In this document: positions 1 to 9,104 of the stretch, piece after piece | How positions within the stretch are numbered: the first letter of the stretch is position 1 | Layout: every line of letters starts with the position of its first letter | Made by a program: the position numbers and the translations under genes | The notes under the pieces: generated by a model | The model's input: only the letters and a program-made list of their open reading frames with translations | Databases searched by the model: none | Told to the model about the DNA's origin: nothing | DNA from: Oceanisphaera pacifica | Lineage (GTDB): Bacteria > Pseudomonadota > Gammaproteobacteria > Enterobacterales > Aeromonadaceae | NCBI RefSeq assembly: GCF_017498065.1 | Contig: NZ_JAGDFX010000022.1 | Coordinates: forward strand, 1 to 55,915 | Direction of reading: 5' to 3' | DNA length: 55,915 nucleotides

Positions 1-21
1 TTTAAAGGTCTCGATGTGCAT
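1..21 (-). CDS. 5' end of an unidentified gene running off the window
   Basis: The minus strand has an ATG at 21-19 that codes M-H-I-E-T-F-K before the sequence ends. A GGGAG ribosome-binding site (28-32) lies six bases upstream. The GGGAG is also one arm of a small stem-loop (CTCCC/GGGAG around GAAAA, 28-43), so translation could be sensitive to local structure. Seven codons are too few to identify the product. Confidence 0.3.
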
Positions 22-43
22 GGATTTCTCCCGAAAAGGGAGC

Positions 44-72
44 ATATGATCATAATCGATAGATCACGTCAA
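44..72 (-). promoter_or_regulatory. Possible sigma-70 promoter for the truncated left-edge gene
   Basis: The minus strand reads TTGACG (72-67), a 17-base spacer and TCATAT (49-44), upstream of the start codon at 21. The match to -35/-10 consensus is moderate. Confidence 0.35.
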
Positions 73-260
73 CTAGTGAGCGGCTTAATGCCTTAACTGT
101 TCAAAAAACGTTCGTGATCTTGCCCTGCTGTTCACTGTGCCATACACAAGTGATACAGGGCGTACTTGATACTTAGCTCGTCTTGTTGTTATTTTTCAAT
201 TAACAGCGTCAGCTCATTACATAAATCTTGTTTAGCTCATACAAATCTCTTACTGAAAAA

Positions 261-1214
261 TTAAATAACAATGTTTTCTTGTGCGCCTTTTTCCCACTGA
301 GTAATATTATTAAGAGTAATATTCGCCCTTCTTACCATGGCTTCTTCTGTTGCAAAGCCAATATGTGGCACAAGCAATGTATTAGGCGCCTCAAGAATAG
401 GATAATCAGCAGGGATCGGTGGCTCCATATCCACTCTATCTAAACCAGCGCCAGCAATTGTGCCATTATGTAGCGCTTGCGCTAAAGCATCATTATCGAT
501 AATTGGCCCCACTGCAGTATTAATAATAATTGCGCTGTCTTTCATTAATGCCAGTTTATCTTTATTAATTAAGTGGTGAGTGTCATTTGTTAAAGGTATA
601 TGAAGTGTAACAATATCACTGTTTTTTAATACTTCATCTAGCGGTTGATATTCTACCCCACTATTGATCAAGTCTTTATTTTCACTGCGATTATAAGCAA
701 TGACACGACAACCATAAGCTAAGCCCAACTTAGCAACTGCGCCACCAATATCACCGGTGCCTAATACCCCTAAGGTTTTACCGCTTAAGTCCGACTGTCT
801 ATAACCAAGCTTGGTCCCCCCCGCTCTAAGCACGGCTTCTAATGGGACAATACTGCGTAACAGCGCCACTATTAAACCAAAGGTCAACTCTGCTACTGAG
901 TTAGTACTATAGCCAGCAGCATTAGAGACTTTAATACCTTTCTCTTGGCATTTAGCTAAATCAATATGGTTATAACCCGTAAAGGCAATCGAAATATATT
1001 TTAATTTATCTGCAACATCAATGACCTCTGCGCTTAATGGCATATTCGCGATAACCAGCACTTCAGCGTCTTTAATTCTCGCTTTAAGTGTTTCATCATC
1101 TGATAAGCCATCGTCGTACACCACTATTTCATGACCATTATCCGTTAAGGGTGCAGATATTAGGTTAAATTCGTCATCACTAATACCCAGAGGCTCTAAT
1201 ATTACAATTTTCAT
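261..1214 (-). CDS. D-2-hydroxyacid dehydrogenase family protein with atypical active site
   Basis: A 317-residue protein with the two-domain fold of NAD-dependent D-2-hydroxyacid dehydrogenases (phosphoglycerate, lactate and hydroxypyruvate reductase relatives), which reversibly reduce 2-keto acids. The Rossmann motif LGTGDIGG is at 151-158. Of the usual Arg-Glu-His catalytic set, Glu264 (DMEPP) and His284 (VPHIG) are present. The Arg expected in the NTARG motif is Val235 (NTAVG). Loss of the substrate-anchoring Arg suggests altered chemistry, an unusual substrate or lost activity. The gene is visibly more AT-rich than its neighbours and stands alone, which hints at transfer. A GTGGAG ribosome-binding site precedes the ATG. 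Family assignment is secure; substrate is unknown. Confidence 0.85.
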   Translation of the reverse strand: MKIVILEPLGISDDEFNLISAPLTDNGHEIVVYDDGLSDDETLKARIKDAEVLVIANMPLSAEVIDVADKLKYISIAFTGYNHIDLAKCQEKGIKVSNAAGYSTNSVAELTFGLIVALLRSIVPLEAVLRAGGTKLGYRQSDLSGKTLGVLGTGDIGGAVAKLGLAYGCRVIAYNRSENKDLINSGVEYQPLDEVLKNSDIVTLHIPLTNDTHHLINKDKLALMKDSAIIINTAVGPIIDNDALAQALHNGTIAGAGLDRVDMEPPIPADYPILEAPNTLLVPHIGFATEEAMVRRANITLNNITQWEKGAQENIVI

Positions 1215-1385
1215 TTTATTGATGCTCCACTTTTATGGTGACACTGAATAACACGCAAAAAATGCAGCCTTAGTGTAGCATTACCTAAAATATTTCAAAC
1301 TGATATATAACCATCATGGGTATTGACTTTTCAAAACAATACAACTTCGTATTATACCGCTTAAGGTTTAAATTAACTTCGTACA

Positions 1386-1408
1386 AAATAAAAAGCCGGC
1401 CTATTTAG
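1386..1408. repeat. Partial copy of the tktA terminator sequence
   Basis: About 23 bases (A-rich run, then AGCCGGCCTATTTAG) match 3748-3772 with one base missing. The 3748 copy is part of the complete hairpin terminator of tktA. This copy lacks the second GCC arm, and its TTA overlaps the stop codon of the truncated gene at 1405-1539. Confidence 0.6.
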
Positions 1409-1539
1409 ATAGTCGCTAAGTAGCCTGCCATATCAAGTTCATTACTCATCTCGTTAGTTAGTGCTGTCATTTTTTCAAAATATAGATTCGACATAGTACT
1501 ACCTAGTGCTAATGGCAAAACCGTAAACAACCTTAAAGT
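1405..1539 (-). pseudogene. 3' remnant of a membrane-type protein, cut off by an IS end
   Basis: From the IS boundary at 1539 the minus strand is open for 44 codons to a TAA at 1407-1405. It starts T-L-R-L-F-T-V-L-P-L-A-L-G-S and ends D-M-A-G-Y-L-A-T-I. The pattern is a short hydrophobic stretch followed by a polar tail ending in an aromatic/aliphatic motif, as at the C-terminus of a polytopic transporter. It faintly recalls the end of Mrp/Mnh cation-proton antiporter subunit D, but that is a guess. The rest of the gene is not in the window, so the IS or a later deletion removed it. Confidence 0.35.
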
Positions 1540-2752
1540 CAGGGCGGGAGCATACTTTGTTAACAAAGTTTGAATGAGTGAATTGTCTGTGATCTAATCG
1601 TTCCTCTAGTTGGAGGAGCCTTGCCATTACGTTAATTGAACACCTTACTCTTGTTGAAGAAACTCGCTCGGATATTAATCGTAAGCATGACTTGGTCGAT
1701 GTCATGTTTCTCGTTATTAGCGCCATTATGGCAGGCGCTGAAGGGTGGCGTGACATTGAAACCGGTGGTGAAGCTAAGGCCGACTGGCTACGTCAATATC
1801 GTCCTTTTACGCACGGTATTCCCTGCCGATACACCATTGCCCATATTTTACGCAGTGTCGTAGTCGAATCTTTGCTCTACGCATTATTAAGCTAACTTAA
1901 CGAGCATCGTATTCATCATGGTAAACCGGTGATTGCCTTTGACGGCAAAGTGTTACGGGGCTCTTACCGTAATAAATATTCCGAAGCCGTACAGCTAGTC
2001 ACCGCTTACGATACTGAAAATGGCTTGGTACTGAGCCAGAAAGCCACCCCATCCAAAAAAGGGGAGCTCGCGACGGTCAGAGACATGCTCTATGTGCTCA
2101 ACATAAAAGGGGCGGTTGTTACCCTGGATGCGCTGCACTGTCAGCGGGGAAACATTAGAAAAGATACAAGATAAGAAAGCGCATATTGTGGTGCAGATTA
2201 AACACAACCAACCTAACCTACGTAAGGCCGTACAGTCACAATTCCAAGCGGTATTCGACGCTAACAAAGAAGAAGTGGTTGCTGAGCATAAAGAGACAGC
2301 CCATGGACGTAAAGAAGAGCACTATGTCTTTCAATTAAAAGCGAAACTACCTCCTAAGTTAGAGGAGAAGTGGCCCACTATCCGCAGCATTATCGCCGTC
2401 GGGCGACACCGTACGATGAAGGGTAAAGGAACAGTCGATACTGCTTACTACGTCAGCTCCTTATCACCTAAACATAAGATGATTGGGCACTATATTCGCC
2501 AACATTGGCGGATAGAAAACAGTCAGCATTGCATTTTAGATGTGGTATTTAAAGAGGATGCTTCCCGGGTTGCCATCGGAGATGCGGTAGAAAATATGGG
2601 ATTGTTTCGGCGATTCGTTCTAAACATCCTCAAGCAAAGTACATGTGGTGCGCCTAGCCAGCGTAACAAGCCGAAGAGAGCGGGCTGGGATAACAATTAT
2701 CGAGCAGAGTTATTCTTTGGCTGAATATTAAGCAAAGTATGCTCCAGCCTTG
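1540..2752 (+). mobile_element. ISAs1-family insertion sequence, both ends present, inactive
   Basis: An element of about 1.21 kb. Its imperfect inverted ends are left CAGGGCGGGAGCATACTTTG (1540-1559) and, read inward on the opposite strand from 2752, CAAGGCTGGAGCATACTTTG. The single gene inside is a broken ISAs1-type transposase. No target duplication is visible: the left flank (...CTTAAAGT) and right flank (ATCCATATGG...) differ. The right flank is the middle of a different ISAs1-type transposase whose other half is absent from the left. Deletion or recombination therefore followed insertion. Confidence 0.75.
1626..2724 (+). pseudogene. ISAs1-family transposase, disrupted by a stop codon and a frameshift
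   Basis: The reading frame begins near 1626, just after a GGAGGA at 1612-1617, with I-T-L-I-E-H-L-T-L-V-E-E-T-R; the usual ATG is replaced by ATT. It continues through the family's A-G-A-E-G-W-R-D-I-E motif to an in-frame TAA at 1893-1895. The same frame resumes with H-G-K-P-V-I-A-F-D-G-K-V-L-R-G and the first catalytic Asp region (V-T-L-D-A-L-H-C-Q). An extra G in a four-G run near 2145-2149 then shifts the frame. The remainder (from E-T-L-E-K-I-Q-D-K-K to 2724) contains the H-W-R-I-E-N motif. Full length would be about 365 residues, typical for ISAs1 (DDE, cytosolic). Two lesions make it a pseudogene. Confidence 0.85.
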
Positions 2753-3446
2753 ATCCATATGGTGAGTGCGTTTAGTACTGCTAATAAGGTCGTATTAGGA
2801 CAAGTTAAAACAGCTGAAAAAAGTAATGAGATCACCGCTATTCCTGAGTTGTTAGAGCTGCTAAACATCCGAGGGTGTTTGATTACCATCGATGCTATGG
2901 GTTGCCAGAAAGCCATTGCTAGGAAGGTTGTAAGTAAAGAGGCAGACTATCTACTGTCGGTTAAAAGCAACCAACCAAGCCTAGAAGCTGCGTTTGATAA
3001 CTACTTTAAACTCGAGATGCTCCAACGTGAAGACGGCGATACCTATAGTACAAAAGAGCAAGGGCATGGTCGGGTAGAAACAAGGTTATGCTTGGTCAAT
3101 GACGACCTGTCGGTACTCGGTGATATTACCTTTGAGTGGCCAGAGCTTAAAACAATGGGCATTGTTGCCACCATACGGCAAGAGAAAGGCCAACCAGCGA
3201 CAGCCATTACGCTTCGCTATTACATTAGCTCCGCTCGGTTAACATCAAAAGAGTTATTAGAAGGAGGATGAATACCGGCTCAGACGTGAACAAGCAGGAG
3301 AAAACTTTGCTGCGATACGACATATTGCGCTGAACTTACTTAGCGCGGACACGAGTTTTAAAGCCGGCATTAAACGAAAGCAAAAACGAGCAGGCCGAAA
3401 TAATGAATACCTATCGCGAGTCCATGCAGGGCAAGGGCTTTCGTAA
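2753..3446 (+). pseudogene. Second, different ISAs1-type transposase fragment
   Basis: Starting directly at the right end of the first IS, the frame reads I-H-M-V-S-A-F-S-T-A-N-K-V-V-L-G-Q and includes T-I-D-A-M-G-C-Q with the catalytic Asp. This frame ends at 3271 (L-L-E-G-G). Homology resumes in the next frame from 3270 with D-E-Y-R-L-R-R-E-Q-A-G-E-N-F-A-A and runs to a TAA at 3444-3446. Between the two parts the family's H-W-x-I-E-N segment with the catalytic Glu is missing, about 15-20 residues. The N-terminal third is also absent. It diverges strongly from the first copy and so comes from another element. Confidence 0.75.
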
Positions 3447-3630
3447 TCTTGCCCTGTCCAATAGCCGTAGCGGTGCCCAAGCCAGTGTCATGCTGTACAG
3501 CCTGATTGAAACCGCTAAAGCCAATGATGTACCGCCAGATGTTTATCTCACTGCGCTGTTCGAACAACTGCCCCTGCTCAACGATGGCGACGCCGTCGAC
3601 CACCTACTGCCCTGGGCTATCCGCGTATAG
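3442..3630 (+). pseudogene. IS66-family transposase C-terminal remnant
   Basis: The frame from 3442 encodes R-N-L-A-L-S-N-S-R-S-G-A-Q-A-S-V followed by L-Y-S-L-I-E-T-A-K-A-N and ends D-H-L-L-P-W-A-I-R-V at 3630. The S-L-I-E-T-A-K-A-N motif and the LLPW ending are characteristic of the IS66 transposase (TnpC) C-terminal domain. Only about 63 of roughly 500 residues remain and no IS66 accessory genes are nearby. It overlaps the stop of the preceding ISAs1-type fragment, which marks a junction between two mobile elements. Confidence 0.75.
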
Positions 3631-3747
3631 TTCATCTCTAAGACGCCACCGTTGGCCAGTGACGCACTTGCCATTCGGATTATCTTTCCCTTAGTCAGGG
3701 TGATAAAGCTTCTTTCAGCCTATCGGGATTTGCCAGCTTTGCTGGGT

Positions 3748-3772
3748 AAAATAAAAAAGCCGGCCTATTTAG
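3748..3772. repeat. Complete counterpart of the 1386 repeat, inside the tktA terminator
   Basis: AAAATAAAAAAGCCGGCCTA and following bases match 1386-1408 apart from one extra A. The two copies bracket the whole IS cluster in direct orientation. Confidence 0.6.
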
Positions 3773-3779
3773 GCCGGCT
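3753..3779 (-). terminator. Rho-independent terminator of tktA
   Basis: AGCCGGCCT / AGGCCGGCT stem around ATTT, followed on the minus strand by six T. It lies about 30 bases past the tktA stop codon. Confidence 0.85.
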
Positions 3780-3808
3780 GTTATCGCTTATGCTTAAGTT
3801 AACTTCTA

Positions 3809-5806
3809 TTAACCAAGCAAAGCATTCGCTTTTTCTACAACGTTTTCAACACTAAAGCCAAACAACTTAAAGAGCTCACCAGCAGGCGCCGACTCACCAA
3901 AAGTCGTCATCCCAATAATGTCACCGTTAAAGCCCACATACTTATACCAGTAATCAGCAATGCCCGCTTCAATGGCTAAACGCTGGGTAACAGCTGCAGG
4001 TAATACGCTTTCTTTATACTCAGCTGATTGAGCATCAAATACATCAGTACATGGCAGAGATACGACTCGTACCTGTTTGCCTTGAGCGCTTAACTGCTCC
4101 CATGCAGATACGGCCAGTTCAACTTCTGAACCCGTGGCAATAATGATCAGCTCTGGAGTACCAGTGCTATCTTTTAGCACATAGCCGCCTTTAGCAACAT
4201 CAGCTAACTGCTGCTCGGTACGCTCCATTTGACCTAAACCTTGGCGAGAGAAAATCAGCGAAGTTGGGCCGTCTTGACGCTCAATGGCCGCTTTCCACGC
4301 CACTGCAGACTCAACCTGATCACAAGGGCGCCAAGTGCTCATATTAGGCGTTAAACGCAATGAGGCAATTTGCTCAACAGGTTGGTGAGTCGGGCCGTCT
4401 TCGCCCAAACCAATAGAGTCGTGAGTGTAAACGAAAATAGCGCGTTGCTTCATCAATGCTGCCATGCGCAAGGCATTACGCGCATATTCCACAAACATTA
4501 AGAAGGTGCCGCCATAAGGCACAAAACCGCCGTGTAAAGCCGCGCCATTCATAATGGCACTCATACCAAACTCGCGTACCCCGTAGTGCAGGTAGTTACC
4601 GCTAAAATCTTCGGCACTAATCGGCTGTGACGCTTTATGCATGGTGAGGTTAGAAGGCGCCAAATCGGCACTGCCGCCTAATAGCTCTGGCAAGATAGCA
4701 CCAAAGGCATCAAGGGCATTTTGTGACGCTTTACGGGTGGCAATTTTAGCTGGATTGGCTTGTAGCTGTTTAATAAAGTCGCTGCTGGCTTGTGCCCAGT
4801 TAGCCGGCAATTCGCCTAAGCTGCGACGTTTAAACTCAGCCGCTAATTCAGGGTAAGCAGCTGCGTAAGCATTAAACTGTTCGTTCCACTTGCCTTCGGC
4901 CACTTCACCTTGGGCTTTCGCGTCCCACTCGCCATAAATATCGGCTGGGATCTCAAAAGGTGCATGTTCCCACCCCAGTTGCTTACGCGTGGCAACAATT
5001 TCATCTTCACCTAATGGCGCACCGTGGCTGCCTGCGGTACCGGCTTTATTGGGAGAGCCAAATCCGATGACAGTTTTACAGCAAATTAATGTCGGGCGTG
5101 TGCTATCGGCACGGGCCGCATCAATGGCGTGGGTTAATGCATCCGCATCATGGCCATCCACATCGGCAATCACTTGCCAGCCGTAAGACTCAAAACGCTT
5201 AGGGGTGTCGTCACTAAACCAGCCTTCTAATTCACCGTCAATGGAAATGCCGTTGTCATCCCAAAAAGCAATAAGCTTGCCTAAGCCTAAGGTGCCAGCC
5301 AGTGAACAGGCTTCGTGTGAAATACCTTCCATTAAGCAACCATCACCCATAAAGGTATAGGTGTAGTGGTCAACAATATCATGCCCTGGGCGGTTAAACT
5401 GAGCCGCTAACGATTTTTCAGCAATCGCCATTCCCACAGCATTGGTAATGCCTTGGCCTAAAGGGCCTGTAGTGGTTTCTATGCCTGGCGCATAGCCAAA
5501 CTCAGGGTGACCTGGGGTTTTAGAATGCAGTTGACGAAATTGCTTTAGGTCTTCAATAGACAAGTCGTAGCCTGTGAGGTGCAGCAAAGAGTACAGCAAC
5601 ATAGAGCCATGACCGTTAGATAAAATAAAACGATCGCGGTCTGCCCAGTTAGGGTTGTTTGGGTTGTGTTTTAGATAATGGCGCCACAACACCTCGGCAA
5701 TATCTGCCATGCCCATGGGGGCACCGGGGTGACCGGAGTTAGCTTTTTGTACCGCATCCATACTTAATGCGCGCACGGCGTTGGCCAGCACTTGACGAGA
5801 AGGCAT
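3809..5806 (-). CDS. tktA: Transketolase
   Basis: A 665-residue thiamine-diphosphate enzyme of the non-oxidative pentose phosphate pathway. It transfers two-carbon ketol units between sugar phosphates, linking pentoses with fructose-6-phosphate and glyceraldehyde-3-phosphate in the cytosol. The N-terminus ([18 protein letters not shown]) is nearly identical to E. coli TktA, with conserved His26. The ThDP motif GDG...DDN lies around residues 155-190. The frame stays open to 5887, but ATG 5806 is preferred: AGGAG is spaced six bases before it and the length matches E. coli (663). An in-frame ATG at 5812 abuts the Shine-Dalgarno sequence and is a poorer choice. It is divergent from metK. Confidence 0.97.
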   Translation of the reverse strand: MPSRQVLANAVRALSMDAVQKANSGHPGAPMGMADIAEVLWRHYLKHNPNNPNWADRDRFILSNGHGSMLLYSLLHLTGYDLSIEDLKQFRQLHSKTPGHPEFGYAPGIETTTGPLGQGITNAVGMAIAEKSLAAQFNRPGHDIVDHYTYTFMGDGCLMEGISHEACSLAGTLGLGKLIAFWDDNGISIDGELEGWFSDDTPKRFESYGWQVIADVDGHDADALTHAIDAARADSTRPTLICCKTVIGFGSPNKAGTAGSHGAPLGEDEIVATRKQLGWEHAPFEIPADIYGEWDAKAQGEVAEGKWNEQFNAYAAAYPELAAEFKRRSLGELPANWAQASSDFIKQLQANPAKIATRKASQNALDAFGAILPELLGGSADLAPSNLTMHKASQPISAEDFSGNYLHYGVREFGMSAIMNGAALHGGFVPYGGTFLMFVEYARNALRMAALMKQRAIFVYTHDSIGLGEDGPTHQPVEQIASLRLTPNMSTWRPCDQVESAVAWKAAIERQDGPTSLIFSRQGLGQMERTEQQLADVAKGGYVLKDSTGTPELIIIATGSEVELAVSAWEQLSAQGKQVRVVSLPCTDVFDAQSAEYKESVLPAAVTQRLAIEAGIADYWYKYVGFNGDIIGMTTFGESAPAGELFKLFGFSVENVVEKANALLG

Positions 5807-6079
5807 CGACATCTCCTGAGATGGTTTCTGATGATTAATGGGGTGAATAAACGCGCGTATTGTCCCAAAGACTGCTAGGCGGCGCAAATCTAATCTTGAT
5901 AGGACTCATTGTCGTCTATTTTTAGCCAAATAACCGCAGAAAAAAGCGCCAACAAAAGAGACTGGCAGACATTTTACTGGTAATCGATGCTATGCCTTAT
6001 TAGAATAGCCATCCAGATGTTAATACTGCCATCTTATGCATATTTAGCACTCCAGATTTATATACGTTAGGGAACCATC

Positions 6080-7240
6080 ATGGCCAAACTATTTACCTCA
6101 GAGTCTGTCTCCGAAGGTCATCCAGATAAAATTGCCGATCAGATTTCTGATGCGGTACTGGATGCCATCATTAAACAAGATCCCAAAGCACGAGTGGCCT
6201 GCGAAAGTTTCGTTAAAACGGGCATGGTAGTAGTTGGCGGTGAAGTAACAACCAGTGCGTGGGTTGATATTGAAGACTTGGTGCGCAAAACCGTCAGTGA
6301 TATTGGTTATACCAGCTCAGAAATGGGCTTTGATGGCGAAAGCTGTGCAGTGCTGAATGCCATTGGCAAACAGTCCCCTGATATTGCTATGGGTGTCGAT
6401 CGTCAAGATCAAGACCCCTATGTACAGGGCGCTGGTGACCAAGGCTTAATGTTTGGTTATGCCTCAAATGAAACCGACGTACTGATGCCTGCTCCCATTA
6501 CTTACGCACATCGACTGATGAAACGCCAAGCTTATGTGCGTAAAAGTCGTGAGCTACCTTGGTTGCGCCCCGATGCAAAATCACAAGTAACTTTCGTTTA
6601 CGATGACGCAGGTAAACCGATTGGCATTGATGCTGTGGTGTTATCAACTCAGCATCACCCTGATATTGATCAGGCCACTTTGCGTGAAGCGGTAATGGAA
6701 ACCATTATTAAGCCGACCTTGCCTGCTGAATGGTTAAGTAAAGATACCAAGTATTTTATTAACCCCACCGGCCAATTTATTATTGGTGGCCCTATGGGCG
6801 ATTGTGGGTTAACCGGCCGTAAGATTATTGTTGATACCTATGGCGGAATGGCACGTCACGGTGGCGGAGCTTTCTCAGGTAAAGATCCCTCTAAAGTTGA
6901 CCGCTCTGCCGCTTATGCCGCGCGTTATGTGGCTAAGAATATTGTGGCGGCGGGCTTGGCTGAACGCTGTGAAATTCAGGTGTCTTATGCCATTGGCGTA
7001 GCCGAGCCTACTTCCATTAGCGTAGAGACTTTTGGTACAGGCAAAGTAGCTGAGTCTGTGATTGATGCCATTGTGCGTGAACACTTTGATTTACGCCCGT
7101 ACGGTTTAATTCAAATGTTGGATTTAAATCGTCCTATTTATCAGTCAACGGCTGCCTACGGCCACTTTGGCCGCGATGAATTCCCTTGGGAAGCCGTCGA
7201 TAAAGCCGATTTATTACGCGATGCTGCTGGCCTAAAATAA
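6080..7240 (+). CDS. metK: S-adenosylmethionine synthetase
   Basis: A 386-residue cytosolic enzyme that makes S-adenosylmethionine from methionine and ATP (E. coli 384). Both family signatures are visible: [12 protein letters not shown] near residue 117 and [15 protein letters not shown] near 260. The N-terminus [13 protein letters not shown] carries the ATP-binding His and Asp. An AGGGA ribosome-binding site lies eight bases ahead of the ATG. It is monocistronic, with its own terminator. I looked for MetJ boxes in the 273-base divergent space shared with tktA and saw no convincing tandem AGACGTCT. Confidence 0.98.
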   Translation: MAKLFTSESVSEGHPDKIADQISDAVLDAIIKQDPKARVACESFVKTGMVVVGGEVTTSAWVDIEDLVRKTVSDIGYTSSEMGFDGESCAVLNAIGKQSPDIAMGVDRQDQDPYVQGAGDQGLMFGYASNETDVLMPAPITYAHRLMKRQAYVRKSRELPWLRPDAKSQVTFVYDDAGKPIGIDAVVLSTQHHPDIDQATLREAVMETIIKPTLPAEWLSKDTKYFINPTGQFIIGGPMGDCGLTGRKIIVDTYGGMARHGGGAFSGKDPSKVDRSAAYAARYVAKNIVAAGLAERCEIQVSYAIGVAEPTSISVETFGTGKVAESVIDAIVREHFDLRPYGLIQMLDLNRPIYQSTAAYGHFGRDEFPWEAVDKADLLRDAAGLK

Positions 7241-7256
7241 GCCTAAAGGCACAATT

Positions 7257-7286
7257 AAAAAGGGAAGCGCTGGCTTCCCTTTTTTG
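7257..7286 (+). terminator. metK terminator
   Basis: AGGGAAGC-GCTG-GCTTCCCT hairpin followed by six T, 17 bases after the metK stop. Confidence 0.9.
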
Positions 7287-7316
7287 ATACTAAAATCGTG
7301 AAATGCAATATTTTAT

Positions 7317-7802
7317 ATGACCTTTTTACAAGAACGCATCATTAGCCGCGTGCATGATAGCATGCAGTTGGCGGCCGTTAAGTTAGAGCGTGAATTTGCA
7401 CCTCCTCAGGTGTCATTTACACAGCGCGGGCGCATTGCGGGTTCAGCTTGGTTAGAACGCTGGGAGTTACGTTTTAATCCCATACTGCTGGCAGATAATG
7501 AAGCTGCGTTTATCAATGATATTGTGCCTCATGAAGTGGCTCACCTTATTGCCTTTGCCTGCTATGGCAAAGTAAAACCTCATGGGCCAGAGTGGCAACA
7601 TATTATGCGCTCAGTGTTTAAACGTGTACCTCATACCCGCCATCAGCTCGATATTAGTAAAGTGGCTCCCACCTTTAGTTATCAGTGTGACTGTCGCAGC
7701 CATCTACTAACGTTGCGCCGTCACAATAAAGTGCAAAAAGGTACGCAGCGCTATCAATGTTGTCATTGTAAGGCGTTATTACGCCCCCAGCACAACGCAT
7801 AA
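7317..7802 (+). CDS. sprT: SprT family zinc metalloprotease-like protein
   Basis: 161 residues, matching E. coli SprT (165) along the whole length. The zincin motif HEVAH (His72-Glu73-Ala-His76 region) is followed by a C-terminal zinc-ribbon of the type C-x-C ... C-x-x-C (C-D-C and C-C-H-C-K). SprT/Spartan proteins are thought to act on protein-DNA adducts, though the bacterial role is poorly defined. The start has no strong ribosome-binding site. It heads the row sprT - nuclease - rsmE - gshB - yqgE - ruvX, the E. coli order apart from the nuclease. Confidence 0.92.
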   Translation: MTFLQERIISRVHDSMQLAAVKLEREFAPPQVSFTQRGRIAGSAWLERWELRFNPILLADNEAAFINDIVPHEVAHLIAFACYGKVKPHGPEWQHIMRSVFKRVPHTRHQLDISKVAPTFSYQCDCRSHLLTLRRHNKVQKGTQRYQCCHCKALLRPQHNA

Positions 7803-7846
7803 GAATGCCTGTTACACATTTATTACTCTAGGGAAAAAACACCTTT

Positions 7847-8932
7847 ATGAAGTTAACTCGTATGCTCAGTCGCTATCTTAACGCGGCTTTTTTGATTGTC
7901 TGCACCACGCTTATTCCCAGCCTAACGGCCTACGCCAGTGATATTGTGGTGGGCTCTTGGAATATTCAGCGCCTTGGCCACGGAAGCAACAAGAGCTTTC
8001 CGGCTCTCGCCGCCATTGCCAGCAAGGTCGACTTATTGGCGGTGCAAGAGGTGATGACAGAAGATGGTATAACTCAGCTTGAACAAGCTTTAGAAAAACA
8101 TACCGGCGAGCCTTGGAGTCACTTGGTGTCTCATGCGCTAGGGGAAAATAGCTATAAAGAGATGTATGCCTTTATTTGGCGAGAGTCAGCGGTAGAGTAT
8201 AGCGAAGGAGCCGTGGTGTATTTAGATAGAGACAACTATTTTGTTCGTGAGCCCTTTTCTGCCAAGTTTAAGTCAAAGCAAGATAACAGTGAGCTGGCCA
8301 TTGGCACCGTACATATTGTGTATGGCAAACGCATAACAGACCGCACCCCAGAAATTAACGCTCTCGCTGACTACTGGTTATGGATGGCAGAGGTCTATCC
8401 CAATACTCCCATCGTATTAGCAGGTGATTTTAACTTGCCACAGTCTCACGCTGCCTGGGATCCTTTAAAGAAATATGCGCGCCCATTGGTAACACAAGGG
8501 GCTTCGACCTTGTCTAACACACCGGGGAAATATGCCAATTTATACGATAATATTTGGGTTGAGCGTGATACGCATTTAGCCATTAATGACGCGGGTATTA
8601 TTGATTTTCCTATTATGATTGGTTGGGATCATAAGAAAAGCCGCAAACATGTTTCTGATCATGCCCCTCTTTATATGGCGCTAGGTAATAGTGCGCTCGA
8701 TAATGCCACCGCTAGCATCTCGGCATTTGTGCCCCCAGAAACTCAGTCTGCCTCCCCCTCAACCGATGGAGAGCAACAAATGATCCGTGGTAATCGTAAT
8801 AGCAATCCTAAGCTGTTCCATCGCCCAGACTGCCCAAGCTATAACCGCATTGCCAAGAAAAATAGAGTGCCATTTGCTAGCGTAGCAGCAGCCAAAGCGG
8901 CCGGTTATCGTCTTGCAGGAAACTGCCCTTAG
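7847..8932 (+). CDS. Secreted endonuclease/exonuclease/phosphatase-family nuclease with Ada-like C-terminal domain
   Basis: 361 residues. The N-terminal signal peptide (residues 1-30, hydrophobic 12-29, likely cut after A-Y-A) indicates periplasmic or extracellular action. Residues about 33-280 form a DNase I-like EEP domain: S-W-N-I-Q (Asn39), A-V-Q-E-V (Glu68, metal ligand), A-G-D-F-N-L-P and S-D-H-A-P-L. After a Ser/Pro-rich linker, residues about 312-361 form a small domain with H-R-P-D-C-P-S-Y and ending A-G-N-C-P, resembling the metal-binding domain of Ada. In E. coli this slot holds endA, an unrelated periplasmic nuclease, so the position may select for an exported nuclease. Degradation of external DNA is likely; an antibacterial or biofilm role is speculation. 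Confidence 0.85.
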   Translation: MKLTRMLSRYLNAAFLIVCTTLIPSLTAYASDIVVGSWNIQRLGHGSNKSFPALAAIASKVDLLAVQEVMTEDGITQLEQALEKHTGEPWSHLVSHALGENSYKEMYAFIWRESAVEYSEGAVVYLDRDNYFVREPFSAKFKSKQDNSELAIGTVHIVYGKRITDRTPEINALADYWLWMAEVYPNTPIVLAGDFNLPQSHAAWDPLKKYARPLVTQGASTLSNTPGKYANLYDNIWVERDTHLAINDAGIIDFPIMIGWDHKKSRKHVSDHAPLYMALGNSALDNATASISAFVPPETQSASPSTDGEQQMIRGNRNSNPKLFHRPDCPSYNRIAKKNRVPFASVAAAKAAGYRLAGNCP

Positions 8933-9104
8933 CCCTGATAACAATACATAAAAATAAGGTAAAGCGGCGACAGCAGGCGTTCAAATTGTTTGCCTGCTCA
9001 TCGTTAGCGTATTGCAGCAAACATAATGGCAGCCGCTTAGTTCTAACGGTACAATATGGCTTATTCATCCCTGCCATCATCGAATAAGGATGTGTGCAAA
9101 TATT

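Noticed and set aside
228-443. 71-codon plus-strand frame over the hydroxyacid dehydrogenase 3' end
   Set aside because: Antisense to a clear gene with no supporting signals.
1893-2149. Programmed recoding in the ISAs1 transposase
   Set aside because: An in-frame TAA plus an extra G in a G run are ordinary decay; ISAs1 transposases normally use one frame.
5888-6079. MetJ operator or SAM riboswitch upstream of metK
   Set aside because: No tandem AGACGTCT-like boxes and no recognisable riboswitch stems in the space.
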